DNA of 64,000 bases from Amphibalanus amphitrite (lineage: Eukaryota > Arthropoda > Thecostraca > Balanomorpha > Balanidae), in assembly GCF_019059575.1 (NCBI RefSeq), contig NW_024881625.1:620001-684000 (forward strand), written 5' to 3'. Position numbers and translations under genes: made by a program. Under the pieces are notes generated by a model. That model did no database searches. It had not been told where the DNA came from and saw only the letters and a program-made list of their open reading frames with translations. Shown here piece after piece: positions 53,192 to 63,621 of the stretch; the first letter of the stretch is position 1, and every line of letters begins with the position of its first letter.

Positions 53192-54167
53192 CACTCGCAC
53201 TTATAGCGGGGTCGGACGGACCCCCTCCCGGTTTTTCGCGAATAATTCGCGCAAAAAGCGGCCGATCGCGACGAAACTTTCAGTACCCTCAAGTTAATCA
53301 ATTTTACACATACTTTTAAAATTATTGACCCTGACCCCAATGACCGTTGACCTGTGGTCTGATTCTCGAGACCATGTTCGACCGAATTGGTGTATGTCGG
53401 CTCACATTATCCGCGCAATTTCCAATCTTTTTGTGGTGTGGGTTTCAAGGTCACGTGAAGGTCAGATCATGGTCATTGACCTTTGATGACCTTGCTTCAC
53501 TTTTTCGAGTTTTACATGTTTCTTGGGTAGTTTTTGGAGCTGATTTCGAATTCCCATTTGAAGATTTATGAAGTAGTTTTGGTGCCATCGTAACATGCTA
53601 CGAAGCTGTCCATTATGGTCAACACCTGCTATGGATGGCCGGCAGGTCTCCTACTGGTTGACCTGACCTGACCTGACCTGACCCGACCTGGCCTAAATAC
53701 ATTAAGACATCATAGGTATGTGATCAAAACTAACATGAACTACGTGTTCAGCACCCCGCAAAATCCCTTTTCAACCTCACTTTACGAACTTCCAGCAAGT
53801 CCCGATTTTTCCGATTTTTGGGTCATTGACCTGACCTGGAAGGTCAACCAATGACATAAATAAGACCATAAATGTAGATGAGCTATGCCACGAACGATAC
53901 CTTGTGATGTCTTTTCATGTTTGTCAGCCGCATGTCTTGCTCGGAGTTTATTTTGTAATAAAGGCTTACGCTAAAAAAAAAAAAAAATAAAAAAAAAATA
54001 AGACCATAAAATTGGGTATCATCGGCTTACTCTCGTCGCGGGCAACACGCTCGTTTTTTTTCTACGAAGCTCTAGCTCCATCAGAGGCCAAACGGCAAGG
54101 AGGGTCCAACGGACCCCCCCCCCCCCCCTATACGTTAGACGCTGGCAAACAAGAATGCGGGCGAGGG
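53192..54167. mobile_element. TTAA element, family D, copy 1
   Basis: TTAA flanks at 53188-53191 and 54168-54171; ends CACTCGCACTTATAGCGGGG and, inverted, CCCTCGCCCGCATTC. The body holds GGTCAGG/CCTGACC runs, for example tandem TGACC at about 53658-53690. It includes a 124-bp retroposed insert. Related copies lie at 54410-58654, about 59105-59916 and about 61887-62534. Confidence 0.75.
53873..53996 (+). mobile_element. Retroposed 3' end of a polyadenylated transcript
   Basis: The segment ends with AATAAAGGCTTACGCT and a long A-rich tail. AATAAGACCATAAA occurs immediately before it (53859-53872) and directly after the tail (to 54010), a 14-15 bp target-site duplication. AATAAA lies 11 bases before the tail, as in a genuine mRNA 3' end. 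This is a 5'-truncated processed copy, mobilised by a LINE machinery that uses poly(A). The source gene is unknown; only about 100 bases of it are present. Confidence 0.85.
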
Positions 54168-54854
54168 TTAAAACACAGGAGAAATATTATTACGAACGAA
54201 CGGACCGCGCAAGCGAAGCAAAATCTTTTTAAGATAACGGAAAGATATCAGCATTTACATATACCTAACGGCCCGGCCCAGCCTGAAACGCTTTTGAGAG
54301 CCGCATATATTTCATGTCTCAGTATCCGTTGCAGTGGTTGGGCTGATCGACCTGCCGCACTTTTTGTTGGGAAGCCTATTTCTTCTACCCCATGATTAGT
54401 AGCTCTTAACCCTCGCATGTGTGCGGCGTTTGCCAGCTTCTAATGTGTAGGGGGGGGGTCGGTTGGACCCCCCTTGCCGTTTGGCCCCTGATAGAGCTAG
54501 AGCTTCGTGAAAAAACGAGCGTGTTGCCCGTGACGAGAGGAAGCCGATGATACCCAATTTTAAGGTCCTAGGTCATTGGTTGACCTTCCAGGTCAGGTCA
54601 ATGACCCAAAGTCGGGAAAATCGGGACCTGTTAGAAAGTCGTAAAGTGTGGCTGCTAAGGGTTTTTTTCGGGGTGCTGATCACGAATATCGTGTTAGTTT
54701 TGATCATAGACGATGTCTTGATGCATTTAGACCAAGTCGCATGGGTGTAGCTTTGTATACTTTCGAGGTCCCATGTGGGACCCCAGTGCGAACATTTGGG
54801 ACCCCAATTGTCATTTTGGGACCCCAATAGTGGAGGCCCCCGAGACGCACCAGC

Positions 54855-56150
54855 TACTTTACAAACGGAGGTCCGATGTTCATATAGAAGGTTCTCTGTA
54901 TAAATAGGAGGGCCCTTGGACAATTCGGAGGCCCTGTTGGACAAATGGGAGGCTCCCTGGACAAATAGGAGGCCCCCTGAGCAAGTAGGAGGCCCCCTAA
55001 ACAAGTAGAAGGCCCCATGGACAAGTTTTGGACATAGGAGGCCCCCTCTGTACGAATAGGAGGTCCCCTGGGCCTGGACAAATAGGAGGCCCTAGACCTA
55101 GACAAACAGGAGGCCCCTTTCACAAAAGGAGGCCCCCTGGCCAATTAGGAGCCCCCTGGACAAACAGGAGGCCCCTTTCACAAAAGGAGGCCCCCTGGAC
55201 AATTAGGAGGCCCCCTGGACAAATAGGAGGCCCCCTGGACGAATAGAAGGCCCCTGGATAAATAGGAGGCCCTCTGAACAAGAAGGGGGCCCCCTGGATA
55301 AAGAGGAGGCCCCCTAAAAAAGGAGCCCTCTGGATAAATAGGAGGCTACTTTAACCAATAGGAGGCCCCCTGGACAAATAGGAGGCCCCCTGAACAAGTA
55401 GGAGGCCCGCTGGACAAATAGGAGAGCTCTTGGGCAAATAGGAGGCCCCCTAGGAAAATAACAGCCGCTTGGACAAATAGGAGGCCCCCTGGACAAATAG
55501 GAGGCCCCCTGTACAAATAAGGGGCCTCTTGAACAAATAGGAGCCCCCATGGACAAGTAGGAGGTAGAGGCCCTCTGTACGAATAGGAGGCCCCTGAACA
55601 ATTAGAAGGCTCTCTTAACAAAAAGGAGGCCCTTCAAAAAAGGAGGCCCAAGCAGGAGACCTCTGGACAAATAAGAGGCCCCTGCACAATTATGAGACCC
55701 CTGGTCGAATAGAAGACCCCTGGATAAATAGGAGGGCCCCTGGACAAATAGGAGGCCCCTGAACACGTCGGAGGCCCCCTGGATAAAGAGGAGGCCCCCT
55801 GGAAAATAGAAGCCCCCTGGATAAATACTGGATCTTCTGGACAAACAGGAGGCCTCCTGGACAAATATGAGGCCCCCTAGACGACTAGGAGGCCACTTGG
55901 ACAAATAGGAGGCGCCATTAACCTATAGGAGGCCCCCTAGACAAATAGGAGGCCCTCTGTAACAGTAGGAGGCTCTCTGTACGTACAAATAGGGGGCCGG
56001 CGCTCGACCTGTAGAAGCTTAGCTGTATGTACAAAAAGGAAGCTCTCTGTGCAAGTAGTCGAAGTAGGAGGCTCTCTGTACTGTATGTACCTACAAATAA
56101 GAGGCCCCCTGGGCAACTTAGAGGCTAGGTACACAAATCGGAGGTCACCT
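54855..56150. repeat. 20-bp minisatellite GGAGGCCCCCTGGACAAATA
   Basis: Roughly 60 imperfect units run head to tail, varying mostly in the GGACAAATA half. Because 20 is not a multiple of three, every reading frame cycles through the same peptide phrases (GPPICPGGLLFVQ-like), producing several spurious open frames on the minus strand. Further GGAGGCCCC units reappear at 57960-58050 beyond the nested element. Confidence 0.95.
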
Positions 56151-56219
56151 ATAAAAAAGCGGGACTCTGTTGGAATACCTGTTTGAATAAATTGTTTTCC
56201 TGATATTCAAATTATTTAA

Positions 56220-57610
56220 TCCTCGCCCGCACATGGAGGGCAGTGGTTGCCACCCCCCCCCCCCAGGTTTTTTCTGCTCTGCACTCAACATTTTGATTGC
56301 TAGAAGCCGGATATTTCGTATAGCTATAGCTGCTTCTCTATCCTTTCTTGGCGTCCATTGAAAATTCCAAGTTTCTGTGGTTTTGGTTTCGGAGATATGA
56401 CCTTATTCTTTCAGGTGATGTCATAACCCAAGTGACAAATACCCAATATCTTGCGTTGGCTATAGGTCTTATGAGCTTTTGACACCTTGATTTCGGCCTT
56501 TTTTTGCCAGTCTTACCTCCCACCTATCATGGAACATGTTGTTCGATGATGTAGAGACGCTAGGGTCAGGGCCAAGGTCAGCATCGGTCATCTAAAAATT
56601 TTGCGTTTTAGGCGAGCTGAATTTACTTTCGTGAAGTTTCTTTGACTGTATATTTGGGAAAAGCTTCTCAGTTCATGATCTCATGCTATAGGGACACATT
56701 CATAATCGGTGCACACATCAGTATACACACAGACACACACAGACATACAAACACATATCATTGACCTTGACTTGACCTGAAATGACCACAGCCAGCAAAA
56801 ACCTAGTCGGATAGTGTGACAAAGAGGTTCTAGCTGGCTTGGCACCACAATACGGCAGCGTCATCGGTATATGATGAGCAGCGCACGTGATATTCCAACG
56901 GGCAACGGTGACCCCAAACAGCAACGTTCTTTAGTTTGACCTGACCTGGAAGGTCAATGACTGCCTGATGAGGTAAAATTTGGTATCATTGGATTCGTCT
57001 CTTCCCAAAAAATATGTTGCTCTTGACTGCGAAGCTTAAAATTTTGTTTGAATAAATTGTGGTGATGTCGAATAAAATACCTACACAAGCAGCGGGCCAA
57101 CCCATCATATACCGATGACGCTGCCGTATTGGTGCCAAGCCAGCTAGAACAGCTCTTTGTCACACTATCCGACTAATTTGCTGGCTGTGGTCATTTCACG
57201 TCAAGTTAGGTCAAGGTCAATGATATGTGTTTGTATGTCTGTGTATGTCTGTGTATGTACTGATGTACCCTGACCCTGACATCTGTACATCGCAGACGGC
57301 AGAACAACATGTTCAATGATAGGTGGGAGGTAAGATTGGCAAAAAAAACGACATCAAGGTGTCAAAAGCTCACAAGGCCCATAGCAAACGCAGGATATTG
57401 GGTATCCGTCATTTAGGTCATGACATGACCTGACGAACAAGATCATATCTCCAAACCCAAAAGCCACAGAAACTTGAAATTTTCAATGGACGCTGAGAAA
57501 AGATAGAAAAGCAGCTATCCAAAAATCAGATTTCTAGCTTAAAAAATGTTCAGTGTAGAGCAAAAAAACTAACTTGGGGTGGCAACCCTCCCCCCAGGTG
57601 CGGGCGAGGG
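56220..57610. mobile_element. Fold-back dimer of TTAA family A
   Basis: The left end follows TTAA 56216-56219 and the right end precedes TTAG at 57611-57614 (a probable decayed TTAA). Both halves carry the same end of family A: about 56220-57040 in one orientation and about 57095-57610 in the other. The element is therefore a long inverted repeat rather than a normal two-ended copy. Confidence 0.75.
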
Positions 57611-58696
57611 TTAGCCCTCACACTTTCTGGGGTCGGTTAGATTCCTTGCGCAATGCTGTGTCGTTAAATTCTTTTTTTTTATAATAAAGGCTTTTTGTTT
57701 TATTGTCGAAAGTGAAAAAGCCAGAAATTTTCGTCGATTTCGGTCGACGCGGGGGATATTTACATACAATGTCATCCTGCTGGCCTGGATCCATGAGTAA
57801 GGTCAGGTGACCTACCCTTTCTTTATTAATATTTAAAAAAAAAAATCATGGCATCCGGGCTGTGACGAAAAATAAGTGGCCTAAATCCAATGAGAAAACT
57901 GGATTTGGGGGTACCCTAGGTTTGACTTCTGAGCCTCTGGTCCCCCAGTGAAAATTTCTTAGAGGAGGCCCTGGCGTGGCTCGTAAATTACCGCTTCCGC
58001 AATTGGAGGCCCCTAATTGCTTGGAGGCCCCCACTAAATGGAGGCCCCCTTGGACGTTTGGGACCCCAATGGTGATGTCAAAGTTTCACCCATGCCAAGT
58101 CGGGTCAGGTCAGGTCAGGTCAACCAGTAGGGGTCGTGACGGGTATTCATAGTACCTGTCATCCGCCTCTGACAGCTTCGTAACATGTTACTAAGGCACC
58201 AAAACTACTTCGTTAATGTTCAAATGGTTGCTAAATTCGAATTCAGCTCCAAAAACTAGCCTAGAAACATGTACAGCTCGAAAAAGTGAACCGAGGTCAC
58301 CAAAGGTCAATGACCTGACCTGACCTTCAGGTGACCTTGACATCCACCCAAATGCATGGGAGCAACATCAGATCTCATGTTTGAGCGTTTGAGCGTTTTG
58401 AGCGTTTGTTTGAGCGCTAATGCGAGCCGACATACGCCGAATCGCGAATCCGGCAAAACACGGCCTCGAGAAATAGGTCACAGGTCAAAGGTCACTTGTG
58501 TCAGGGTCATGAAATTTTCAGAGTAGGTGTAAAATTGATCAACTCGAGGGTACTAAAAGTTTTGTCGCGATCGGCCGCTTTTTGCGCGAGTTATTCGCGA
58601 AAAACCATGGGGGGGTCCATCCGACCCCCCCCCCCACACACACACGTGCGAGGGTTAATACATCTACCTACATACATAGGTGATCGTCGTGGCACG

Positions 58697-58987
58697 CAGG
58701 GGCGGAGCTTCCTGTACAGTTGGTGGGGCGGCTGCCCCACCAACTTGCCATTTTGCCCCACCAATAAGTGTTTTGCCCCACCGACTTAAGCTGATTTGCA
58801 GGACTTTGTTGCTTTTCAAATCAATCATTGAGGAGCTTTGGAATGTCGTGCTATGCAAAATGTTACATTTGCAACGACAGGAATTGATTCAGTGTTCATT
58901 TTTAATCAACTTCACAGTCGGACAGTGTAGACTGTAGGTTTGATGCCTTTTTGCCCCACCAACTTCCCCTGAAAAGCTCCACCCATG
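58697..58987. mobile_element. hAT-like element with GCCCCACCAA repeats
   Basis: The ends CAGGGGCGGAGCTT and, inverted, CATGGGTGGAGCTT form a TIR. The outside octamers GTGGCACG and GTGGGGCG match at six of eight positions and may be an old 8-bp duplication. The interior repeats TGCCCCACCAACTT. No coding frame. Confidence 0.6.
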
Positions 58988-59104
58988 GTGGGGCGTGTCA
59001 CGCGAAAGCTGTTTTGTTGAAGTAGCAGTTTTGAAAGATCTAAACCTTTCTAGTAGAGGTTTTAGCCAACGGGTCTGCAGTGCAGGGATATTTCTATCTT
59101 GCAC

Positions 59105-59916
59105 TCCTCTGAGAGCTAGAGTTTCGCGGAAAAAACGAGCGTGTTGCCCGTCACGAGAGGAAGCCAATGATACCCAATTTTAAGGTCCTAGGTCATCGAT
59201 TGACCTTCTAGGTCAGCTCAATGACCCAGAAGTCGGAAAAATCGGGACCTGTTAGAAAGTCGTGAAGTGTGGCTGCTATGGGGTTTTCCCGGGGTGCCAA
59301 TCACGAATATCGTGTTAGTTTTGATCACAGATGATGTCATTGAGCATTTAGACCAGGTTGGGTCAGGTCAGGTCAGGTCAACCAGTAGGGGTCGTCACGG
59401 GTATTCGTAATACGTGTCAACCGCCTCTGACAGCTTTGCAACATGTTACGACTTACGAAGGCACCAACACTACTTCGTAAATGTTCAAATGGTTGCTAAA
59501 TTCGAAATCAGCTCCAAAAACTAGCCTAGAAACATGTAAAACTCGAAAAAGTGGACCGAGGTCACCAAAGGTCAATGACCTGACCTGACCTTCAGGTGAC
59601 CTTCACATCTATCCAAATGCATGGGAGCAACATCAAACTACATTTTGAACGTTTGAAACCACAAAAAGATTGCAAACGCGCGGCTAATGCGAGCCGACAT
59701 ACGCCGAATCGCAATTCCGGCCAAACATGGTCTCGGAAAGTAGGTCACAGGTCAAAGGTCATTTGGGTCAAGGTCATGGAATTTTCAGGGTAGGTGTAAA
59801 ATTGATCAATGCGAGGGACTGAAAGTTTCGTCGCGATCGGCCGCTTTTTACGCGAGTTATTCTCGAAAACCCTTAGGTGATGGTTGCATAACCCCCCCCC
59901 CGCGTGCCGGCGAGGG
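59105..59916. mobile_element. TTAA element, family D, copy 3, one end lost
   Basis: The right end CCGGCGAGGG abuts TTAA 59917-59920. The body matches copy 2 closely (58095-58654 and 54490-54730), without the insertion at the CCAAGTCG point. The left terminus and its hairpin are missing. Confidence 0.7.
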
Positions 59917-59920
59917 TTAA

Positions 59921-60915
59921 GCAGTTGAAAAAAGCACTTTTGGACAATTGACATATGATGGAGACGTGGAAGAGCAGTACAAACAGCTGCAATGCGTTCA
60001 GTTTTACAATAGGCAATCGATTGGGATGCAATATGAGTTTTACCGGTCAGGTCATGAGCTCGACCTTAAAAAATGTTCATCTTTGGAGGTCAAATTACAC
60101 ACCATTCTACACCATTGGACGAGAGAGACATGATGCTAGCAGAACTGATTGTTTTTAATGCCTATGTACCCACAACAATGACAACAATGCACCGCTCCCG
60201 CTGGGCTACGTTTCGCTTGCGTTCCAGGACCATAGTGACGTCACAGGAAGGGACGCAGGCGGACCGCTGATGACCCGCCCGCTGTCAAAGGGCGGGCCAG
60301 GGTTTGACGGGCGCACAATAGCGGCCGCGCGCGTGTTCCTGGAAGCGGTAGCGAAGGCACGGGCGCCGGAAGGGTTGGACGCTTTGACCCTCTCCCAGAC
60401 CTCCCGCTGTTACTGCCAAGGCTTCTGCTACTGAGAAGGGAAATAAGTGACGGTGGTATTCACACAGGCTTTTCCACTAATTTCTGACGTTTCGCACGTG
60501 TCGTCAACAATCCGTCCCCTAGAGATACTTGCGCGAACACTAAGGTAACCGTACTGTTCGCTTGAAACGCCGCCAGGGAAAAACATACTGCTCCATGGTA
60601 TAATTTCTTCCACGTGTGACCGGTCTGGAGCCTTTTCGCATTAGATCGATGCGTGTTTTTATCGCCATATAGGATCTCCATCGATCTTATAATTTGCGAT
60701 CTGAATGATGGGGTGGAGCAAGATTAGCATGGGTCTGAGCCAGGACAGTAGAATCTGAGTTGGACCCAGATTCACCAAAATCCTACTAACTCCGACTCCG
60801 GAGGAGAATCGACATCGCTAACTGAATGGCTCAGAATCATACCCGAAGCGGAAGCCTGTCTGCCGAAAAAATAGCCGTTTTCACGACGGGCTTTCTGGCG
60901 AATGGACTTATATGG
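59921..60915. other. Unassigned sequence with a CpG-rich patch
   Basis: 60180-60420 is GC-rich and contains two loosely inverted CTTCCAGGA/TTCCAGGA motifs, possibly a decayed TIR element. No host gene was recognised. Confidence 0.35.
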
Positions 60916-61810
60916 CAGTGTTCGCCATGGGCCGGGCCAGCCCAATGGGTCATGGGCTGGGCTGGGTCACGGGCTGGGCTGGGCCCTCAAATATAAATAA
61001 TCGATGGGCTGTGGGTGGGCTGGGCCAAGGACTGTAAAGTGGACTCAGAGGTTCGCGGTTGAGCTAAAAACCACAACTAGCTTATTACTGTGCAAGACTA
61101 AAAAAAAACGAATGAAAACATATATGTCCAATGTGCATTGTGCATGCTGCTCCCAAAAGATTGTTTCTTTGCACCTATGGGTGACATGTAATACCTGTTT
61201 GGTGTCCATGACTTTTAATCCATTCATTTTTGACGGGCTGGTCCGGGCTGAACGGGCTAGACCGGGCTGGGCTTTAACAATTTTACTATGCATGTGTTCG
61301 TTGTAAATATTGTTATTTAGCTGGGACGGTTGCATAGTTATAGAAGACATAATTGAACACCAGCTATTACTTTATTTAATGGGAGCTTTCGAAAGCTATG
61401 CAGCTTTCTTCGTCAGCTTTCTTCGTCCAGTCGCAAATGTCTACTGTGTGTTAGACTGAAATGTGTGGTATTTTGTCATGTGCGTGTATTGTTATTGTGT
61501 GACGTGCTTGATGGTAGCGCGATCGAAAAGAAACAGCGAGAACGTTTTTCAAAAAATATCCAGATGCGCCATTTCCGCTTTTTGTGGTGTCTAATGTAAC
61601 TGTTCAATTTTATATGGATCTGTTTTAGTGTTTTGTACCAAGGCTGACGAAGAAAGCTGCATAGCTTTCGAAAGCTCCCATTAAATACAGTAATAGCTGG
61701 TGTTCAATTATGTCTTCTATAACTATGCATGTGTTCGCGCTGGGCCGGGCTGTCAGCCCATGGGCCTGGGCCGGGCTGGACTGGGATTTTGCGGCCCGTG
61801 GCGAACACTG
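60916..61810. mobile_element. hAT non-autonomous element with GGGCTGGGCC repeats
   Basis: The ends are CAGTGTTCGCCATGGGCC and, inverted, CAGTGTTCGCCACGGGCC. The flanking octamers are TTATATGG (60908-60915) and TCATATGG (61811-61818), seven of eight identical. The subterminal sequence is built from GGGCTGGGC and GGGCCGGGCT. A 421-bp retroelement-like insert (61301-61721) splits it. Confidence 0.85.
61301..61721. mobile_element. Penelope-like inverted-terminal-repeat insert with 16-bp target duplication
   Basis: ACTATGCATGTGTTCG lies at 61285-61300 and again at 61722-61737, a perfect 16-bp duplication. Inside, arms of about 80-90 bases near 61335-61420 and 61640-61721 are inverted copies. Each contains CTGACGA, a 7-bp GAAAGCT/AGCTTTC hairpin and GAAA, the order of a hammerhead ribozyme core (61644-61673 plus; 61387-61416 minus). 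Such motifs are known in Penelope-like retroelements. No reverse transcriptase is present, so the family call is tentative. Confidence 0.5.
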
Positions 61811-61886
61811 TCATATGGACTAAATCTACAAAAAATCTCTTTTACAGCAAATATGTTCATATCATGACTTTATTTTAGTGTTTTAA

Positions 61887-62534
61887 CCCTCGCATGTGTA
61901 GGGGTATAGTTGGATGGACCCGCCCCCCGGTTTTTACTTTTTTGTGAATGGTCTCGCTCAAAAAGCGGGCGATTGCGACGAAACTTTCAGTACCCCAGAG
62001 TTGATTAATTTTATACATACTCCTTTTCTTTCATGACCTTGACCCAAATGTCCTTTGACCCCTGGCCTTTTTCTCGAGACCATGTTTGACCGAAATCGCG
62101 AAAGGCGTAAGTCAGAGCATATTATCCGCGCGTTTCCAGTCTTTTTTTGTGTTGTAAACGTCCAAACATGTCAAATGATGTTCGTCCCATGCATTACGGT
62201 GGGTGCCAAGGTCACGTAAAGGTCAGGTCAAGGTCATTGACCTTTGAGGACCTTGATTTACTTTTTCGAGTTTTACATGTTCCTGGCATCCGTTTGAACA
62301 TTTACTAAGTAGTTTTAGTGCCTTCGTAACATGTTACGACGCCGTCAGTGGTAGTTGACACCTACTATGGATAGTCGGCAAGACGCCTACTGGTTGACCT
62401 GACCTGAACTGACCCGAGCTAGCCTAAATGCATGAACTCATAATCTGTGATAAAAACTAACATGAAATACGTGATCGGTACCCCAAAAACTCCATAACAG
62501 CTTCACTTTATGAATTTCTAGCATGTCCCGAATT
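61887..62534. mobile_element. TTAA element, family D, copy 4, truncated
   Basis: Begins CCCTCGCATGTGTAGGGG after TTAA 61883-61886 and matches copy 1 from its hairpin onward (53192-53820). Similarity ends near 62534, where another repeat begins. Confidence 0.7.
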
Positions 62535-62567
62535 TATGCCTTTGCACCAATCTAGTTTACTACAATC

Positions 62568-62720
62568 TGTTTTATTTATTTATTCATTTATTTGTTTGTT
62601 CACTTATTTATTTGCATAATCGCCAACAGAGCTATCTCCACTTAGATACAGGCAAAGACAGGCTAAGTGAGACTGAAGAGTCATGTCTTAATAGTTAATA
62701 CCCAGGTAAATGCTTATTTG
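62568..62720 (-). repeat. Possible LINE 3' tail with TTTA/ATAA microsatellite
   Basis: On the minus strand GGCGATTATGCAAATAAATA leads into an AAATA-rich run (62566-62620), the kind of 3' end shown by several invertebrate LINEs. No coding part is present, so the assignment is weak. Confidence 0.35.
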
Positions 62721-63190
62721 AAATTGTTTTAACGGACTTTCACTGGGTAGTGGGTAAAAGCTATTATTTGTCCCGGTACTCCGACTTGTATTGAAAAGTC
62801 TTTGACCCGAGGCAGGCCAGCACTGCAGCTGTGGAGCCGACATGGGGTCGCCGTGTGGTTAGAGAAGCGATCGAAATTCGAGTGTGCAATCCGTCTTTAA
62901 ACCAGGGCGTGGGTAAATTCTCGCTTAGTGCTCTAAAAAACAGTAGTTTTTCTTTGGAAGAGGAAGTGTACCTATTGGCTGTGTTTTACATATGAGAATA
63001 GGCAAGTTGTGCATCACGTGCTGGATATTTAGAAATTTGATTAATGTGTTGCGAAAAATGGCTACCTGATTTTTGTCTGTTTTAAACCTATGTGTGCCCC
63101 ATCGAAGACTTTTCAATACAAGTCGGAGTACCGGGACCAATAATAGCTTTTACCCACTACCCAGTGAAAGTCCGTTAAAACAATTTCAAA
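62717..63190. mobile_element. MITE with 86-bp terminal inverted repeats
   Basis: The two arms start TTTGAAATTGTTTTAACGGA and match for 86 bases with one mismatch seen (62717-62802 against 63105-63190). The 300-bp centre contains a tRNA-like A-box phrase (GGTCGCCGTGTGGTTAGAG near 62846). No convincing target duplication was found. Confidence 0.8.
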
Positions 63191-63241
63191 GACAGGCTTA
63201 AAATCAGTAAATGGAAAAACAGCGTAACATAAAATGAAACA

Positions 63242-63501
63242 TAATAATTGAATGAGGACTTAACTCAACAAGAAATCGTTCGGGTCGGAGCTTTCGAATT
63301 GTATTACAAAGCTTCGTCAGCGTATCGTAATCGGGTTCGGTCAATTAATTAATCGGGTTCGGGTTCGGTCAAACACTCAATTTTGCGACCGATACCCCCG
63401 AACCCGATTACAATACGCTGACGAAGCTTTGTAATACAATTCGAAAGCTTCGACCCGAACGATTTCTTGTGGAGTAAAGTCCTCATTCAATTATTACATT
63501 A
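63242..63501. repeat. ~104-bp inverted repeat pair with hammerhead-like cores
   Basis: Arms at 63242-63345 and 63398-63501 are near-perfect inverted copies. Each contains CTGACGA, an 18-base hairpin-capable stretch and GAAA (63292-63320 minus; 63418-63446 plus). The centre holds GGGTTCGG phrases. The layout parallels 61301-61721 and suggests another Penelope-like terminal repeat pair. Confidence 0.55.
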
Positions 63502-63587
63502 GCAAACTCCACATCATGTACTTTAGTGAATAAAATAGAATTGTATTTCAATTGAGACAAGTATAATAACACGGAACAAAAATGATA

Positions 63588-63621
63588 GACGAACGCGTTT
63601 CGGCTAAATCGCCGTCATCAG
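63588..63621 (-). ncRNA. Hammerhead-ribozyme-like motif
   Basis: On the minus strand the order is CTGATGA, then CGGCGATTTAGCC (hairpin), GAAA, CGCGTTCG (2-bp stem III with a 4-base loop) and TC. This matches the hammerhead core including the GUC cleavage triplet. One extra base lies before stem II and stem I pairs poorly, so activity is uncertain. Confidence 0.45.

Larger units (their letters stand above)
54740..58094. mobile_element. TIR element with 8-bp duplication, carrying a 20-bp minisatellite (P- or hAT-like)
   Basis: CCAAGTCG flanks both ends (54732-54739 and 58095-58102). The termini are CATGGGTGTAGCTTTG and, inverted, CATGGGTGAAACTTTG. The interior is dominated by a 20-bp tandem repeat and the nested fold-back element at 56220-57610; no transposase frame exists. 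The CATG start and 8-bp duplication recall P elements, and a P-like transposase fragment lies at 7484-7981, but hAT remains possible. Confidence 0.8.
54410..58654. mobile_element. TTAA element, family D, copy 2, split by a 3.36-kb TIR element
   Basis: TTAA flanks at 54406-54409 and 58655-58658; ends CCCTCGCATGTGTGCGG and, inverted, CCCTCGCACGTGTGTGTG. The two halves (54410-54739 and 58095-58654) correspond to the uninterrupted copy around 59105-59916. The break carries an 8-bp duplication CCAAGTCG. Confidence 0.8.

Noticed and set aside
54854-55904. Several overlapping minus-strand frames with GPPICPGGLLFVQ-like peptides
   Set aside because: They are produced by the 20-bp minisatellite read in all phases, with no start context or domain.
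54855-56150. CRISPR-like array of regular short repeats
   Set aside because: Units are contiguous without unique spacers, and the genome is an animal one.
60180-60420. CpG island with a host promoter
   Set aside because: No adjacent exon, and loosely inverted TTCCAGGA motifs suggest an old transposon instead; undecided.
61644-61673. Fully functional hammerhead ribozyme at this copy
   Set aside because: The core order is present, but no suitable stem III with a UH cleavage triplet was found, so only the resemblance is reported.
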